This document shows positions 23,220 through 35,700 of a stretch of DNA of 64,000 nt, in pieces. Each line of letters opens with the position of its first letter. Within the stretch, counting starts at the first letter, position 1. Below the pieces are notes generated by a model. It did no database searches. It had not been told where the DNA came from and saw nothing but the letters and a program-made list of their open reading frames with translations. Source of the stretch: Branchiostoma floridae (lineage: Eukaryota > Chordata > Leptocardii > Amphioxiformes > Branchiostomatidae); NCBI RefSeq assembly GCF_000003815.2, contig NC_049993.1, positions 6,892,091 through 6,956,090 on the forward strand, read 5' to 3'. Position numbers and translations under genes: made by a program.

Positions 23220-24000
23220 CCTCCCCATGCAACAATAGACTATTTCAAAATCACCCATTTGAAAAATCACTTTTACTAATGGCGGTTTAACCCAAAAATG
23301 AATCTTACAAAATTCCCCCGTTCAACTTCAAGAATGGACTCCAGTGCACCCTATGTGAATTTGCACAATAGACCAGTCCAGAAATACTCCCACTGAAACC
23401 TTGGCCTTTTGAATAAGAAACCAAATCCAAAATTGAATTCAGCAAAAAAGGTCCCAGTGCATGAAAAGGTATAATAGACCAGTCTAAAAACACTTCCACT
23501 AAAAATTGAATTTTGAATCATCACCACCCGTCCAAACTGAATTTGAAAAAATCCCCCTTCCGTGTGCAAAAAATGGATTCTTCCATGTAAAGTAGAGCAG
23601 TCCAAAAATACATCCGCTAAAATAGGACTTTGACATAATCACTGAAGTCCCAAAAATGGATTTAAAAAAAAGCCAATAGATTTTTAAAAAATCCCCCCTC
23701 CATGCAAGAATGGACTCTTCCAGCACACCCATTTAAAATTGCAAATTAGACCAGTCCAAAATAACCCTGCTGAAAGACTTTGACAAACTAGAAGTCACCA
23801 AAGTCCAAAATATGAATTTAAAAAAATCCCCCCTCCGTGCGAGAATAGACTCTTCCAGCACACCTTCTGTAAAACTGCAAAATAGACCTGTCCAAAAATA
23901 CACCCACTGAAAGACTTCACCAGTCCGAGGATGAATTTTAAAAAAAATGAACCCCTCCGTGTAAGAATGGACTCTTCCAGATAACACCGGACTCGCTGAT
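23220..24000. repeat. Degenerate tandem repeat, about 6 units of 100-145 bp
   Basis: Recurring blocks appear in order: AATAGACCAGTCCA, then AATACNCCCACTGAAA, then GAATTTNAAAAAATCCCCCCTC, then GTGCAAGAATGGACTCTTCC. Units diverge strongly, so this is an old array. The minus strand reads as short hydrophobic, Trp/Gly-rich frames, which are shadows of the repeat. Confidence 0.8.
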
Positions 24001-24113
24001 TGGCTGTCACCCTCCCCCCCCCCCTCTTTAGGATATAGATTCAGGCTAAGTGATTGGTTACCTATCTAATTAGATTAAATAGACATATATGCCAGAAGGT
24101 GCAATCTGCAGCT

Positions 24114-24143
24114 GGGGTCAACGACCTTAAGGTCATTGACCCC
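24114..24143. promoter_or_regulatory. 30-bp palindrome with nuclear-receptor-like half-sites
   Basis: GGGGTCAACGACCTT followed by AAGGTCATTGACCCC is palindromic except for one mismatched pair. It contains AGGTCA-T-TGACCC (24130-24142), an inverted repeat spaced by one base as bound by some nuclear receptors. It could equally be the end structure of a repeat element. Confidence 0.4.
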
Positions 24144-24246
24144 TGTGGCTATTGGAAAAAAAATCCCCAAATCTATCATTTTGACGTAGTCTATGACAAA
24201 AATTATACATGTGTCATTTGAATGAATATCTGGTGCACCATTTTAC

Positions 24247-24781
24247 CAAAATTTAGGTCATTTGGTTTTAAAACCAGAGCACAAGAGCCAAAAGTGTACT
24301 TTTTGGTCATAAAATGGCCAAATAATCGTAAAATTAAGCATTTTGTTGTACTGTATGCCTCAACTGTTAATGAATCCATGTGCGCATATGTCTAGGGCAC
24401 TCCTATACTAAATTTCAGGTCATCCGGTTCTAAAACCAAGGTACAGGAGCCAAAAGTGTCCTTTTTTGGTCAAAAAATGACCAAAAAATCGCAAAAATAA
24501 GCATTTCGTTATACTGTACACCAAAAGTGGTATTGAATTTGTATGGGGGAATTATCAAAGCACATCTGTGACAAATTTCAGCTCATTCGGTTATAATACC
24601 AGGGTACAGGGGGCCCAAATATACAGTTTTGGTCTTAAGATGACCAAAAAACCTTAATAAAATCATTTTAAAGGTAGATATGAAAAAAATGAAAAAAACG
24701 TCTGGGGATATTGACCCACTCTACCCTTGTGTCAAATTTCAAGTCAATCGGTTCAGGAACAACGGAGATACCGTGTTCCGA
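24247..24781. repeat. Tandem repeat, about 162-bp period, 3.4 copies
   Basis: Blocks beginning AAATTTNAGGTCATNCGGTT start near 24247, 24410, 24572 and 24732. They continue with ACCAAGGTACAGGAGCCAAA and a TTTTGGTCA...TGACCAAAA inverted motif. A GAAA-rich tract and a hairpin follow. Confidence 0.8.
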
Positions 24782-24792
24782 AGATTTGACAG

Positions 24793-24872
24793 GAGAAAGA
24801 AAGAAAGAAGAAAGAAAGAAACATTACGAATACAATATATTTCACCATACCTATGGTATGGCTGAAATATAA
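24793..24872. repeat. GAAA-type microsatellite and terminal hairpin
   Basis: AGAAAGAAAG-type repeats are followed by TTTCACCATACC-TAT-GGTATGGCTGAAA, a hairpin with 12-13-base arms. It probably marks the end of the repeat element that starts near 24114. Confidence 0.65.
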
Positions 24873-25521
24873 TCAAATCAAACTGATGACTTGCAGTTGC
24901 AGTGCAGTATCAAGTGAATAACTGAACCTAAGCAGAAATATCGAAGCAGGCAAATTCCTTGCCAATAACACCGAGGGATGCGAGTGGGTAGCTCTAGCCT
25001 CAAGTGACTCATCGCTCACACCTAAGTTACCCGGATCCACAGAAAAATGGAAATATATTGCTCCCTGCCCTCAGCAACTTTTTATTCATTAGTTGGCTTG
25101 GGAGGGCTATCAATCCGCCAGTGTGCTAATAGAGTGGGTTTAAATACAGTTACAGGTATGCCTACCCAGAGCCACTTTATCTCTAATGCAAAAGTAATTA
25201 CTGCAAATGGCAGGACTCGTATAATGCATTTTAGTGAAGGACGGCCACTCAGAATACTCCAGCTCGCGGTCTGGGCCAATGTCTGCCCGAGGAACGATGC
25301 TCTCATATTAACCCGGCGGAGGTTTCAGTTAATACAAGTTGTCCCGTGTTTCATATTTACACATCAATGAGGCCTAATGCAACATTGATTGGGGTATGGT
25401 GTCACATCTTGTAAAGGACACTGTAGCCCTTCGTGTCACTGTCTTTTATATACATGAAATGCCATGAAAAATTACCTTTCAAGTAAGGACACATTTTTCT
25501 CTTGCTGTGCAGGCAGTATAA

Positions 25522-25877
25522 AGTCATTGTGGTGGCATACAGCACAGCATGAATGTCTCCCCCTGACACAAACTCTGAGTCACAGTCATTTTTAACAAGT
25601 TTCTACAGTCAAACTTTGTGAAAGTTAGCGTTATTTACATGCAGATGAATTCTAAAATTTCCGTGGAAGTCATGAAACAGAATCTTTATAAGCGACATGG
25701 ACCATTGTGTATTATTGCACATTCATAAGTTTTCACAGACAATCAGGTCCAGGTTCAGGTATGGACCTGGAGCTGAATTTTCTATACCGGTACCCACCGG
25801 GCTAGTCATTGTGGTGGCACACAGCACACAGCATGTATGTCTCCACCTGACACAAACACTTGGAGTCAATGAGTCAC
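25522..25877. repeat. Split direct duplication of about 70 bp
   Basis: GTCATTGTGGTGGCAYACAGC through TGTCTCC and CTGACACAAAC is present at 25522-25589 and again at 25804-25877, separated by about 215 unrelated bases. Confidence 0.75.
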
Positions 25878-27441
25878 GATTGATTCCTCGACAAGGAAGT
25901 AAGATTATACCCTTGTGCAATAATCAAGACTCTTTCGTCTGCTTCCTCTGACATTTTTATATGAAATACAATGCTGGCACTCTCCAGGTTAATTGTTTCA
26001 TTTCAAAGTGGGGGCCAACAGTGCTAAATTTCCCCTCATTAGAACTACATTATCGAAAGGCTTCCAGCCTAGCAACATCTGTGCCTGCAACACCGACAAT
26101 AGCACCGCATTTGAAACCACCATCATTACTGTAATGACTGGTGAAATCACAGCCCTTCTTAAAATGAAAGTTAACCACAGCTTACATAAACTTGCAAGTT
26201 TAAAAAAAAAAAAATCGAAGCCCCGCTCAGATTACGATGGAGAGCGGCTCCCGCCTTGATGAGATAAATATGAAGTTACTGTTATCAATAGATAAATCAG
26301 TCTAACAGGACAGGAATCAAGCACGCCATTCAGTATCAGTTGAATCAGCAATATCAGGCCCTGCAATTCTCTCAGCATTGATTGCGAAAGCTGAATGCTA
26401 TTAAGGCTTCCTTTGTTAGATGAGTCCCACTGAGTGACTTGACATAACTTGGCCTGGGGGAAATTGACGTTCCGCAAAAGAGAAGAAGAAGACAGATCTT
26501 GTGTGGCAAGATGTGAATCTCAATTAAAAATGGACGTCTCCAAGACTGAGGTTACAAAGCAAGAGATATGCAAATCACGTCTCTGCAGGGAAACTTAAGA
26601 AAACTGTAATTGCAGATGTAGGAAGATCTCACTATGCCTAAGATTGGGTCTATTCATAACCCCCTTTGTTTGAAGTATTGAAAATCAGGAGATCCTCTTG
26701 ATAGCGATAAGGCTCAGGAGAGCAAAGTACAATAACATAGACGTATTACCCATTAAGGGTAGAGATAGGCCTATTATGGCTAAATGAAAATCTATCACAC
26801 GCATACTTCAGTCAAGGATGCAGGATCTTATCACACACTGCACGGATATCAAAATTTCGCTGTCACATTAAAAAGGCAACGTTATCGGTACATATCTTCT
26901 TACCTGAAGGCCGCTTTTAAGCGAAACATTAAAATTGAGACTATATATCTTAAAGCAGAATAGAATAGTTATGAATATTTACTTACAATTTGTTGAGTGG
27001 ATAAACTAATAAACCACCTTTCAAATTAAATTCCTCAGAGGGAAGGCATTTAGCTATCAGGTTTAAATTGCAGTTTCTAATTCAGTTCAGTAATGTTTCT
27101 GATCTAGTTAAGGAACTTTTCTACTTCAAATGAGGGACTTTTCCAGGATTTGTAGGGTTTTAGCCAGCTTGAAATTTTCCTGTCATCCCAATTCCCATTG
27201 ACGAAAAAATCCTAAAAAAGACATCTTCTAATTCTATCATCATGTAGAAATTTCCACCATTGTTCAATTTCCAAGCTAGTGTTTGGGCATGTTTTATTCA
27301 AATTTGGGCATTTCAATACATCGTTCGGCAAGGTTGACGGAAAGCCTTTAAAAGTTTTCACACGCTGCAAGATCCTGTCAAACAACGACAGGTGCTAGAG
27401 TACTGAGTAAAAGGCAAGAGAAGTTGTGAGAGATGTTTTAC

Positions 27442-27514
27442 CTTGAGGTTGTTGCCTGGTTGGGTCCATGGTGTTGGGGAGAAGTGGCTGGGCCCCAGGT
27501 ACCCCTCCTGGAGG
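27442..27514 (-). CDS. SSBP: SSBP exon: PPGGVPGxQPLLPxxMDPTRQQ segment
   Basis: A 73-base exon starts in phase 0 after TTTTTCCTGCAG and ends one base into a codon at CAAG|GTAAAA. It encodes PPGGVPGAQPLLPNTMDPTR then QQPQ, matching the vertebrate exon nearly residue for residue. It sits alone between introns of 15 kb and 11 kb, inside the span of the possible plus-strand transcript. Confidence 0.96.
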
Positions 27515-29322
27515 CTGCAGGAAAAACAACACAGAGAAACACGGTCAACGATAGGAACAATGAACAAGGAATAGTCGCCTTCAAGTACCATAGTTACCAA
27601 CCTAGGATTAATGTGTTCAAAAATTTGTACTTTCTCTGAACTATCATGGAAGTGGAATTTGTCATCACCAAGCACAGTACGGGCATCTTCGGCAACGGAT
27701 AGTTTTTACAGAACACTTACAGATAGATGTGCAAGAGTTAGGGGTGATAGGTCGTTCAGTGTAATATAACCAGCTGCTGCAGTGCTGCATGCCTGCGAAT
27801 CTGGTGTGTTACCCCGAAGGGCATTATGTAGATAAAGATAATGAAAGAACCATCCATTAAACGCGACATAAATGAATACTTATTAGTAGGTTCATGATTA
27901 TTATACTATATGAATTTAAATTTGAGTCCCCGCGGCACAATTGCTTAGTGGTTTGCTTTTCCAGAATGGTGGAGAAACAGGTGTCAGTCTGGCATTCCCA
28001 AATCGCTGACTTCGGCACTTTTAGAAGGAGTAGCAACTATAAAGTGGACTTCAAGTTCTACCCATTGTGAAGGACATTCGGATGGACGGAACTGTAGCAG
28101 AGTTTATCACTTTTCTGGCAACTCATCAGCGAAGTTTGTTGGGCGGAGCCGCTTTGTGTCAAGTAGAAGTGAGTGATGATCAGATTAAGTTCCAATCAAA
28201 ATTCCTGGGGAGCACTGGCCCCAGAACCCCCCCAAGCACCCTTGTAAACCAACTGTGCCATGATTGATGCAATTCATTTCTCCAAGTGTACTTGGACCGT
28301 CCACCTGGGAACTTCCCCGCGCCCTTAAAAATGGCCGCCCTGATCGCTTTGAACATGAGGAGTCAAGTAATGAAACTTTGATAGCCGGCAAAGCCTGCAG
28401 CACTCAGATGTGTCTTAAATTATCGCATCGCAGGCGTCAAAGCTATATTTAAAACCTGTCAATATGCACATATTATAGAGGTAAAATATTTTCCAGCCAG
28501 ACCGAAGTGCATTTGAAGGAGCAATTGCCCATAAATAACAATAGAGGAGAAATTCGACGAGGCCCCCCAATAAAAGGCAGACAGAGTAATCCCAGAAGTT
28601 AAGCAATTAGGAAAAATCAATGTAAATTATTTACAAGGTCCATTTGAAAAGTATTTGGCAAATAGCTTTTTCCTTTCGAGTACACATTTGACCAATTTAA
28701 AGGGGAGCCTATCAGCGTGGTGCTGCAAGCTGGGTGAACAGACATAATGCCATCAACAGCCCTTCTTCCCTATTCAAACTCATCACAGCCTGAGCCTTAC
28801 TGATAATATGACTCCTCTCTGTGCGAGATAGGTTTTTGATACTGTGTGAGCACAGGCAATTTTCTGCTAAGGTGCTATTGATTCAGCGCTGATTTGCCTC
28901 ACTAGAGCGTGCAGGCTGCCTCTGTTGCCCCCCTCCCCAGGTTTCTCTCCACCCCCCTCCCTCCGTACTGACAATGTCCTACTAGAACAGTGGAGGTTGT
29001 ACTGAAGAAACTACTACATAAGTATGATATTATACAAATCAAATATCAAAATATATGTAAACTAAAGCTGGTAACCATGAGTAGGTTCAAAGCACTTTTC
29101 TGCTGGCTTTGTACTCCTTCCCAAGCTTCTCCATTGGCCTTGGCTTTACTAAAAATATTATGGAAAGACATTTTAAGGCTGAATTGACAGAATGTTGTTA
29201 AGTGTACATGTGTATTACTATACTAAGGTAATCAGCTTAGAGAGTCTACTATTGACATGTATAATGCATCTGAAATGAATTCAATTTTCAAGCAGTAAAT
29301 TCTTTATTTCTCCTTTTTCCAG

Positions 29323-29442
29323 GATTCTGGAAATTTCTGTCCACCCAGCTGTTACATCCATCCCAACTCAACTCGCAGTGATCCCAAGTCTCAACAGGAT
29401 GATTACGAAAAGGACTGCCACATACAGATAACCACAACCCAG
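29323..29442 (+). CDS. Plus-strand exon candidate, cysteine-containing
   Basis: A strong acceptor (TTTCTCCTTTTTCCAG) and donor ACCCAG|GTATAT flank 120 bases. Only one frame is open: DSGNFCPPSCYIHPNSTRSD, then PKSQQDDYEKDCHIQITTTQ. It has three Cys and an NST sequon, compatible with an extracellular domain. Phase 0 at both ends fits the next candidate. Family unknown; an open frame of 40 codons can occur by chance. Confidence 0.35.
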
Positions 29443-31309
29443 GTATATACATTTCGTTGTTATGCTAGTGTATACTTTCTATAGAAATGCACCTTTTCCA
29501 TTGAGAAAGAAATCACCTTGACACTATAGATCTTTAGCATTCCTAGCCTGACTTTTGGCATGGGGAATTTGTAGCCAGGGATGTCCTGTCCTGTTGCCAT
29601 TGGCAACCAGAAAGCTTCTGAATCAATGACAGAGGGACTGGTAGTAATCACCACAGCCCTGTTCTTGGATTGAAGTGACCTAATTTCAGCCTGTCATGAG
29701 TTTAGCTGGGCTGTCTCTACATGTCTTAGGGGAGGGGAAACCCTGATGAAGAAAATATTGCAGCCTGTCAGGTATAATCAACTTGGCATTATTGCCAGGA
29801 CAATGAAGGCTGTGGGGCAACAATCGTGTCTCTAAGGCTTTATCACTTGTTCCTGGGGTGTCTGTGATGGCCTTCAGAGTGTGTCACCCCTTGGGTGTGC
29901 GTTCAGAATCAGTCTACTGATCACCAATAACGACGCCCGCTAAGCTCGGATTTAAACACAGAAAATCCAGGTGCTTGATGCTACCAATTTTCCAAATCCT
30001 CCCACTGAGTCATCCTTTACACCAGGCAACAGGTCCGGGCCTCCAGATTAACTCCAGAACTCAATTAACTTTTCCAATTACCCAGGTTAATAGTTTGGCT
30101 TCCCCTAAGATAAAAAGGATAGGATTAAAGTGTGTTCAACATTAGCTACATGGCTCCAGTTTCCAGAGTGAATAATGCTGGCGAACCATCTCCCCACTGG
30201 GCGCCCGATGGGTGGTGAGATGCTTTCAATTCTCCTCCTGTCTTTACAGATAAAAGGGAGACTGATTGATTTGCTAAGGGGAGAAGTTGAACTCTTTCCC
30301 AGGCTTGGCATGGCTTCTAACCATCACCTCTAATTTTCATTACCTTCACTTCCAGCGTAGGAAATCCTTTTGGTGGAAAGAGTGGCTCTGAGCAACTTGG
30401 AACAGAAGTTGTATTGTTCAGCAAACTTCACATTAAGGCACAAGGAAGGGGCAGCTGCCAAGAAGTCAGTATAGGCCCTTCAACCTAAGTACAGTTGCAA
30501 CTTGCTGAATAACTTGCTCCATACTGAGAATTGATTCCATACTGCCACTGTCAGAAGTACTTTGTTTGTAATCCTTGGAGTTTAAAATAGTTTCATCCAA
30601 ACACATCTTCAACTTGATCTTCTCTAAAGTCAAGAGTCACATTTATGATTTTGAAAAAAACAAAACAATTATCATGATGAACTGTTTGTTGTCTGAGAAG
30701 TCATGTAATAGCATAGCATGAGCAGCTGTCATTGGCATAATGACTGCTACGACTTTTAACACAAGGTTGCGACTAATTACTTCTCATTTCCAAGTTGCTT
30801 CATAACAGGGGTTGTCTGCAGGTGTTTTCTCACATACTTAAGATTAATTAGATTGTTGGGAAAGGACATAAATAACTCAGATTGTGGCTTGTTACCAAGA
30901 CCCAGGGAGAGGCAAATATCTGAGGCCCCAGGAATCACTAACAAGGACAGGCAGGTGTGGCATTCAGCTCTGATTTTACAGGTCCGCAGAAAGACAAGAC
31001 AAACGGCTGCAAATAGCCTGTTTTGAACAGCGCTAGTGGTGCCTGTAATCACTCTTACTACCAGCATTTCACCTGCCCTGTTCCTACATATTTATCACGC
31101 TTAAACAAGTAGCTAACAGTCCTACAATTACTTTTCTCATCAGCCGTATTTACTGCACTTCTTCAGTCTTCTAAGGGTTTTCCTTCCCAAAGCCCCAACC
31201 GGCAGATATCAGCATATTTTCTCTAACGAATTCCTCCTGTATGGCTAATGTTACCCTCCTGAAGGTAAATTCTAAATGTCAATTGCGTTTGGAGGGTTCC
31301 CCTTATCAA

Positions 31310-31864
31310 TTATACAACACTGGGGTGAAGAGCGTAGCAGGGGGACTGTGCGTCTCTTGATGACAAGCCGCTGGTAGTGCTGCATTTATTACCAACCCGG
31401 CTCACTTGACGTTTGGCTAGTTCACCTCCTGGGGTGCCCTCCTCGGAGAGGCAGTGTCCTTTAGACAACCCCCTCTCTCCTTTATCACATCCCCTGGAGT
31501 CAAATACGTTCTGGTTGGAGGAAGAAATGCCATACTGTTTGGGCCGGAGACCTTGAATAATCAGATAAAGGAGATCTTCCAAAAGACTGCTCGATTTAAT
31601 TAAGCATGGTTGGGATGTGATTAATGTCCCTGACTGGCAAAGTTCACTTCTCTTGGTGGGGTTTGGATGCTCGACATATAATTTCTGCCAGGCTAATAGC
31701 GCTGGAAAGTGGAGGCTAATGAAGCACATTCTTCTGCCACAATTGCCTTGACACATATGCTGGTGGTGTCTGCGTGCGTCCCCTCCCTGGCACTCAATCA
31801 TCCGGCGCCCGTCCTCATCAGTTTCACCCGGTCTTGACGGAGAAGCGATCTGGCGGTAAGTCAT
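31310..31864 (-). other. Unexplained 184-codon open frame
   Basis: The longest uninterrupted frame in the window starts MTYRQIASPSRPGETDEDG and ends at 31310. A second minus frame of 76 codons (31923-32153) lies just upstream. There is no splice context, known motif or membrane segment. It sits deep in an SSBP intron. Chance in a relatively GC-balanced stretch is the default; an intronless gene or conserved noncoding block is possible. Confidence 0.2.
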
Positions 31865-32626
31865 GATGAAAAGGTGAGCGGCCCTTCGTGCCGAGGCACT
31901 TCACCCCTCACGTAACCTGTGTTTATTCCGGCTGTAGCTTCGGCTGATGATGCCCGTGAGCCCCCATTTTTGCTGGTGCCTCCAACTCCTGCTGCACCTG
32001 GTAGGCAGTGGCGTCCGCTGTCTTTTGTTCTGGCCTAATTTGCTGCCCCCTTGCCTGTGTCCTCGCCACTGTGACATGAAGGTATGACGTCCTCTCGCAT
32101 TCTGTTGTCATCTTGTTCATCACATGTTGGGACGAGGATATTTGAGCTGGCATTTTTCTTTGTGCTGCCGTATGAGGGCTTAATCAATATTGCGCTGCCT
32201 CTTATAAACCCATTAATGTGGAATTACTGCTGTCAGGGGGGAGATTGAGGGCATCCTCTTATGTCTACAAATGGGGGATCAAATTTTTCCCAGTCCCTTT
32301 GGTGTTGGGATCTCATTAAAGTGAAGGCAGCAGCACAGGTTGGCTGTGGATTCTCTCTCTCAAGGCTTTCCCTCATGGTACAGGTTTTATTTCCGTGTGT
32401 CTCCCTACATTGTGTATGGCCAGACCATTAGGCAGCTACCTAGGGACTGCAGCTTTACCGAGCCTTCCTGTAACACTTAACTGGAGATGATAAAACGGAG
32501 ATTCCAGTTGCTCTGTCATCTGTCGGGGAAACTGTGTTTAGATCGTTCCTTTCGTCTGTTCGATATCCTTGGAATCAGGAAATCAAGCGCTTCAGACTAA
32601 CACCGTGTTTCTTTCTCTGGTTGCAG

Positions 32627-32721
32627 CGAAGAAGAAACGACACACGAAGGTGTACCTACCACGGAAGAGTCGGGAAGGAACTCTACCCTGCCATCCACTG
32701 CCTACTATCACTCAGAAACAG
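32627..32721 (+). CDS. Plus-strand exon candidate, open in all three frames
   Basis: TTTCTTTCTCTGGTTGCAG and AACAG|GTATGT flank 95 bases with no stop in any frame. The frame continuing phase 0 from 29323-29442 reads RRRNDTRRCTYHGRVGKELY then PAIHCLLSLRN and leaves two bases. An alternative frame is acidic and Ser/Thr-rich (EEETTHEGVPTTEESG). Confidence 0.3.
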
Positions 32722-35700
32722 GTATGTGACTAATTATAATCATCAACCTTTCAATAAATGCTATTACTTATTCCGGGGTTATATTACGTCGGGCAGGAAT
32801 AGTACGAAGCACAAAGTAACCCAGACACCAGCAATTGGGAAACAAATAGAGAACAAACTCTGCCAATTAACTTGTTTGGCTGAGCAACTGAGGCAACAAT
32901 TTTTTCCTGATTTGCTTAATAAGGTTCTTTTTTCCCCTCTCAATTCACTAAGGACCAATTAAGGGAATTGAGCACCCAATGAATCTGGCCTTTTCATCAT
33001 GTTTGGGAGTAGAAGGGACAGCATCAGGTAGAAAAATCATACCTATCATTCTTGTACGCTTGCATCTTTCAACATCTAGGAGGCGTAACAAGAATTGATG
33101 AGAGGGTTCAGATCCCAATCCTGGGGAACTTCGTTTGGCTGACAAACTGCTGTTGGGCCCAAATCCACAGAATACCTTGTTAAGGCTTGCGCCGTGCCAT
33201 CATAGCCAGGTGTTTCATGCACTTACTGCCTGTGTTTGTGTTGGAACAATGAAGGATCGGGGTCTGGCGGGTTATAATAGGGTCCTGAGGTACTGTAGGA
33301 GGGCTCTCCTGCAGCTGCTTGCCTGGCATGCCGGCCAATTTATGGGATTACCGGAGGAACAGTTAATGCCAAACCGAAGCAAATGTTAGGATTTATGGAG
33401 CAGCATTTTTCACTGCAGATAAAAAGCACATTAGGGAGGGGAGTTCATGCCCGGTGCACAGTATTGTTCATCTGCGCCGACTGTGAAACAATCAGAAATT
33501 CTGCCTCGGAAGCACGCTCCGGTGTCCGGAGTTACGTTTGCGCACAAACCTCGGTAAATCACGGGGGAACCTTTTGGCCCCACCATCCATAAAGGTGCGG
33601 TGGCTTGGGCCCGAGTTTTTCGGTGTGGAGAGATTTTTTCGGTAACAATTGGCCCACCTTACCTAGACACACAAGTTACTTTTCTGTCTTGCACAACAGG
33701 GGGTCCATTGAAATGCCAGGCAAAGGAAAGCTATCCATCACTCTTCCTTTACCTGACAACCCCCCAACAATGCCACAGATATGGGGCTGTAATTTACAAT
33801 TAGAGAGATGCACTTCTAGCCCCATCTCTCAAACGTAATTTTGATGTAGCCCTAGGTGCTTTTGGAGCAATCCCAACTGCCCTATCTACTTATCTTCACT
33901 CTACCATCAATCAGTCGGGTAATACCGATCCCTTCAACCCGATCCAATACTAACCCGCTCTTCCGTATGACGGCGGAGTGCCATTTCCCCCAAATGCTGA
34001 CAAGGATTAAATCACCCCAATCAAAGCTCTAATCTTCAATAAGACATGTTAGAATTGCCTGATATTGCCTGGCTGCTGATATTGGTGCCGGGATTCCCCT
34101 ATCAGGCACCGCCTCTATTGGCTGTAAACACCTGGTATGAGATGACTTGACAAGTTCCAGGATATGAGATGGAGAGATGAGATGTTGTCCAGCCAGGCGA
34201 GACAGGAATAAGTGGGAAGGAACATGTAGTGTGTCAGTCCTCAGTACAGCCGTGGAACCAGCTTTGATTCACATCAAGGGGGACTTCCACAGGCTGCTGT
34301 ACGGAGATATCGCTTTATTCGCTACCATCTCAGGCGCTTCAAAGGGAAGTCTTTTCTACAGCAATGCGTCTTTCATCTTTGAAATTCGCTGAAAGGTAAG
34401 ACAGCTTTTATTTCGCTTGAAGAGTGACTGAAAATTGGGACACAATTGTCACTGGAAATGGGGTGGGGAGGGGGGTTCGGCTATTGCTGGCATATTGCTC
34501 TTCATTCCTGGGCAGACAGGCTGTCATGGGCTGAGCCTGTGTGACTAATAACAGAGCATGACCTGGAGGTGAAAGGTCATCAGCAACCCTTCAAGGCTCA
34601 CTTTTCTTTTGTTATCGTTGATTGCTACTGTTGGGATCCTGTACCACAGGCCATTCCTCTACATTTATACATTGAACTTTGGAAGGCAGCGAAGTTTCAA
34701 CCCCATTTAGCAAACGGACAGGCCTTATTCTCATTTCGACTGACCCCTGACAGAGAGGGCTTGGACCAGTGCCATTGTCCCTTTAACATATGGACATCAA
34801 GATCTTCAATGACACACAGCGTCCAAGGGTAATGCTGTTTTCTCTTGATGTTTCTAATGGTCTGGTTTCCATCAAACTGTTGTACTTGCTATTTACCACA
34901 GAGTAGCCCTTTCCAAACTGATAGACGTATTGCATTTGAGAGAAACAGCTTCTGTGCTTGTTGGTCTTGGCCAGCATATGCTTGAGGGTCATCCCAGTTT
35001 AAGAACAGTATACCAGGTGGCATATGGAAGACGAGGTAGGGATTTCAGCGACTTTCTTTGGGAAAAGGGACGAACTGTTCTGTCTTTACTCTCGTTGAAG
35101 TGTCAAACATATTCTTGACTGTTTACTGCCCTGTGGCTTTTTCACTGTCAGTGCATTATGACATGCTGTCTTGTGTATACATGTGGCTGTTCAGTTGCAT
35201 TGTTTGTTTGTCTTTGCTTGTACAAAGATGTGTTTGATGTTTTGGCTGGTCATTAAATTAGCCTTACATCACATCCAGTTTGAATGACATATAAATAATG
35301 TTGAAATGAAATGGGTAAAAATCAGCCAAGCAGACCTATAAATGGTATTTTCTTCCACTTGTTGGCATCCAATCTGCAAGTTTTCAGTTGGATAAAAACC
35401 ATTGATTTTTGCCAAGATTCTATGGACCTGATCCTAGCCTTTCCACTGAATATCTGTTGTTTTTGGCGTGCCCTTGCTGGAAGGCAATATTCTATATATT
35501 CCACATCCTCCTGGGCTTTCAAGTCTGGTTCTGCCCATTAGAGAACGGGACTGATCATGATTTATAGTCTTATTATCCATTTGAAGATTATCGACTCATC
35601 CCCTCCTCTGGGAAATGATCTCCATTATCAAACGATTTTTCCCCCTATTCTGTAACACTGTAATCTTGTGTCATTTGCATTTACGTATACTAAGTTAGGA

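Larger units (their letters stand above)
16194..27441 (-). other. 11-kb SSBP intron
   Basis: From 17 to about 23 kb and from 25 to 27 kb the sequence is complex and nearly free of recognisable MITEs, with an octamer ATTTGCAT near 19855 and TAAT-type homeodomain cores. This is what an enhancer-bearing intron looks like, but that is inference. Tandem-repeat fields occupy 23.2-24.87 kb. Plus-strand exon-like segments are listed separately. Confidence 0.5.

Noticed and set aside
23305-24010. Several minus-strand frames rich in Trp, Gly and Phe that look like a repetitive protein
   Set aside because: They change frame from unit to unit and follow the noncoding tandem repeat exactly; there are no splice sites or consistent phase.
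28126-28164. Additional plus-strand exon ending AGTAGAA|GTGAGT
   Set aside because: The acceptor is weak and its length does not repair the missing phase between the 22159 and 29323 candidates.
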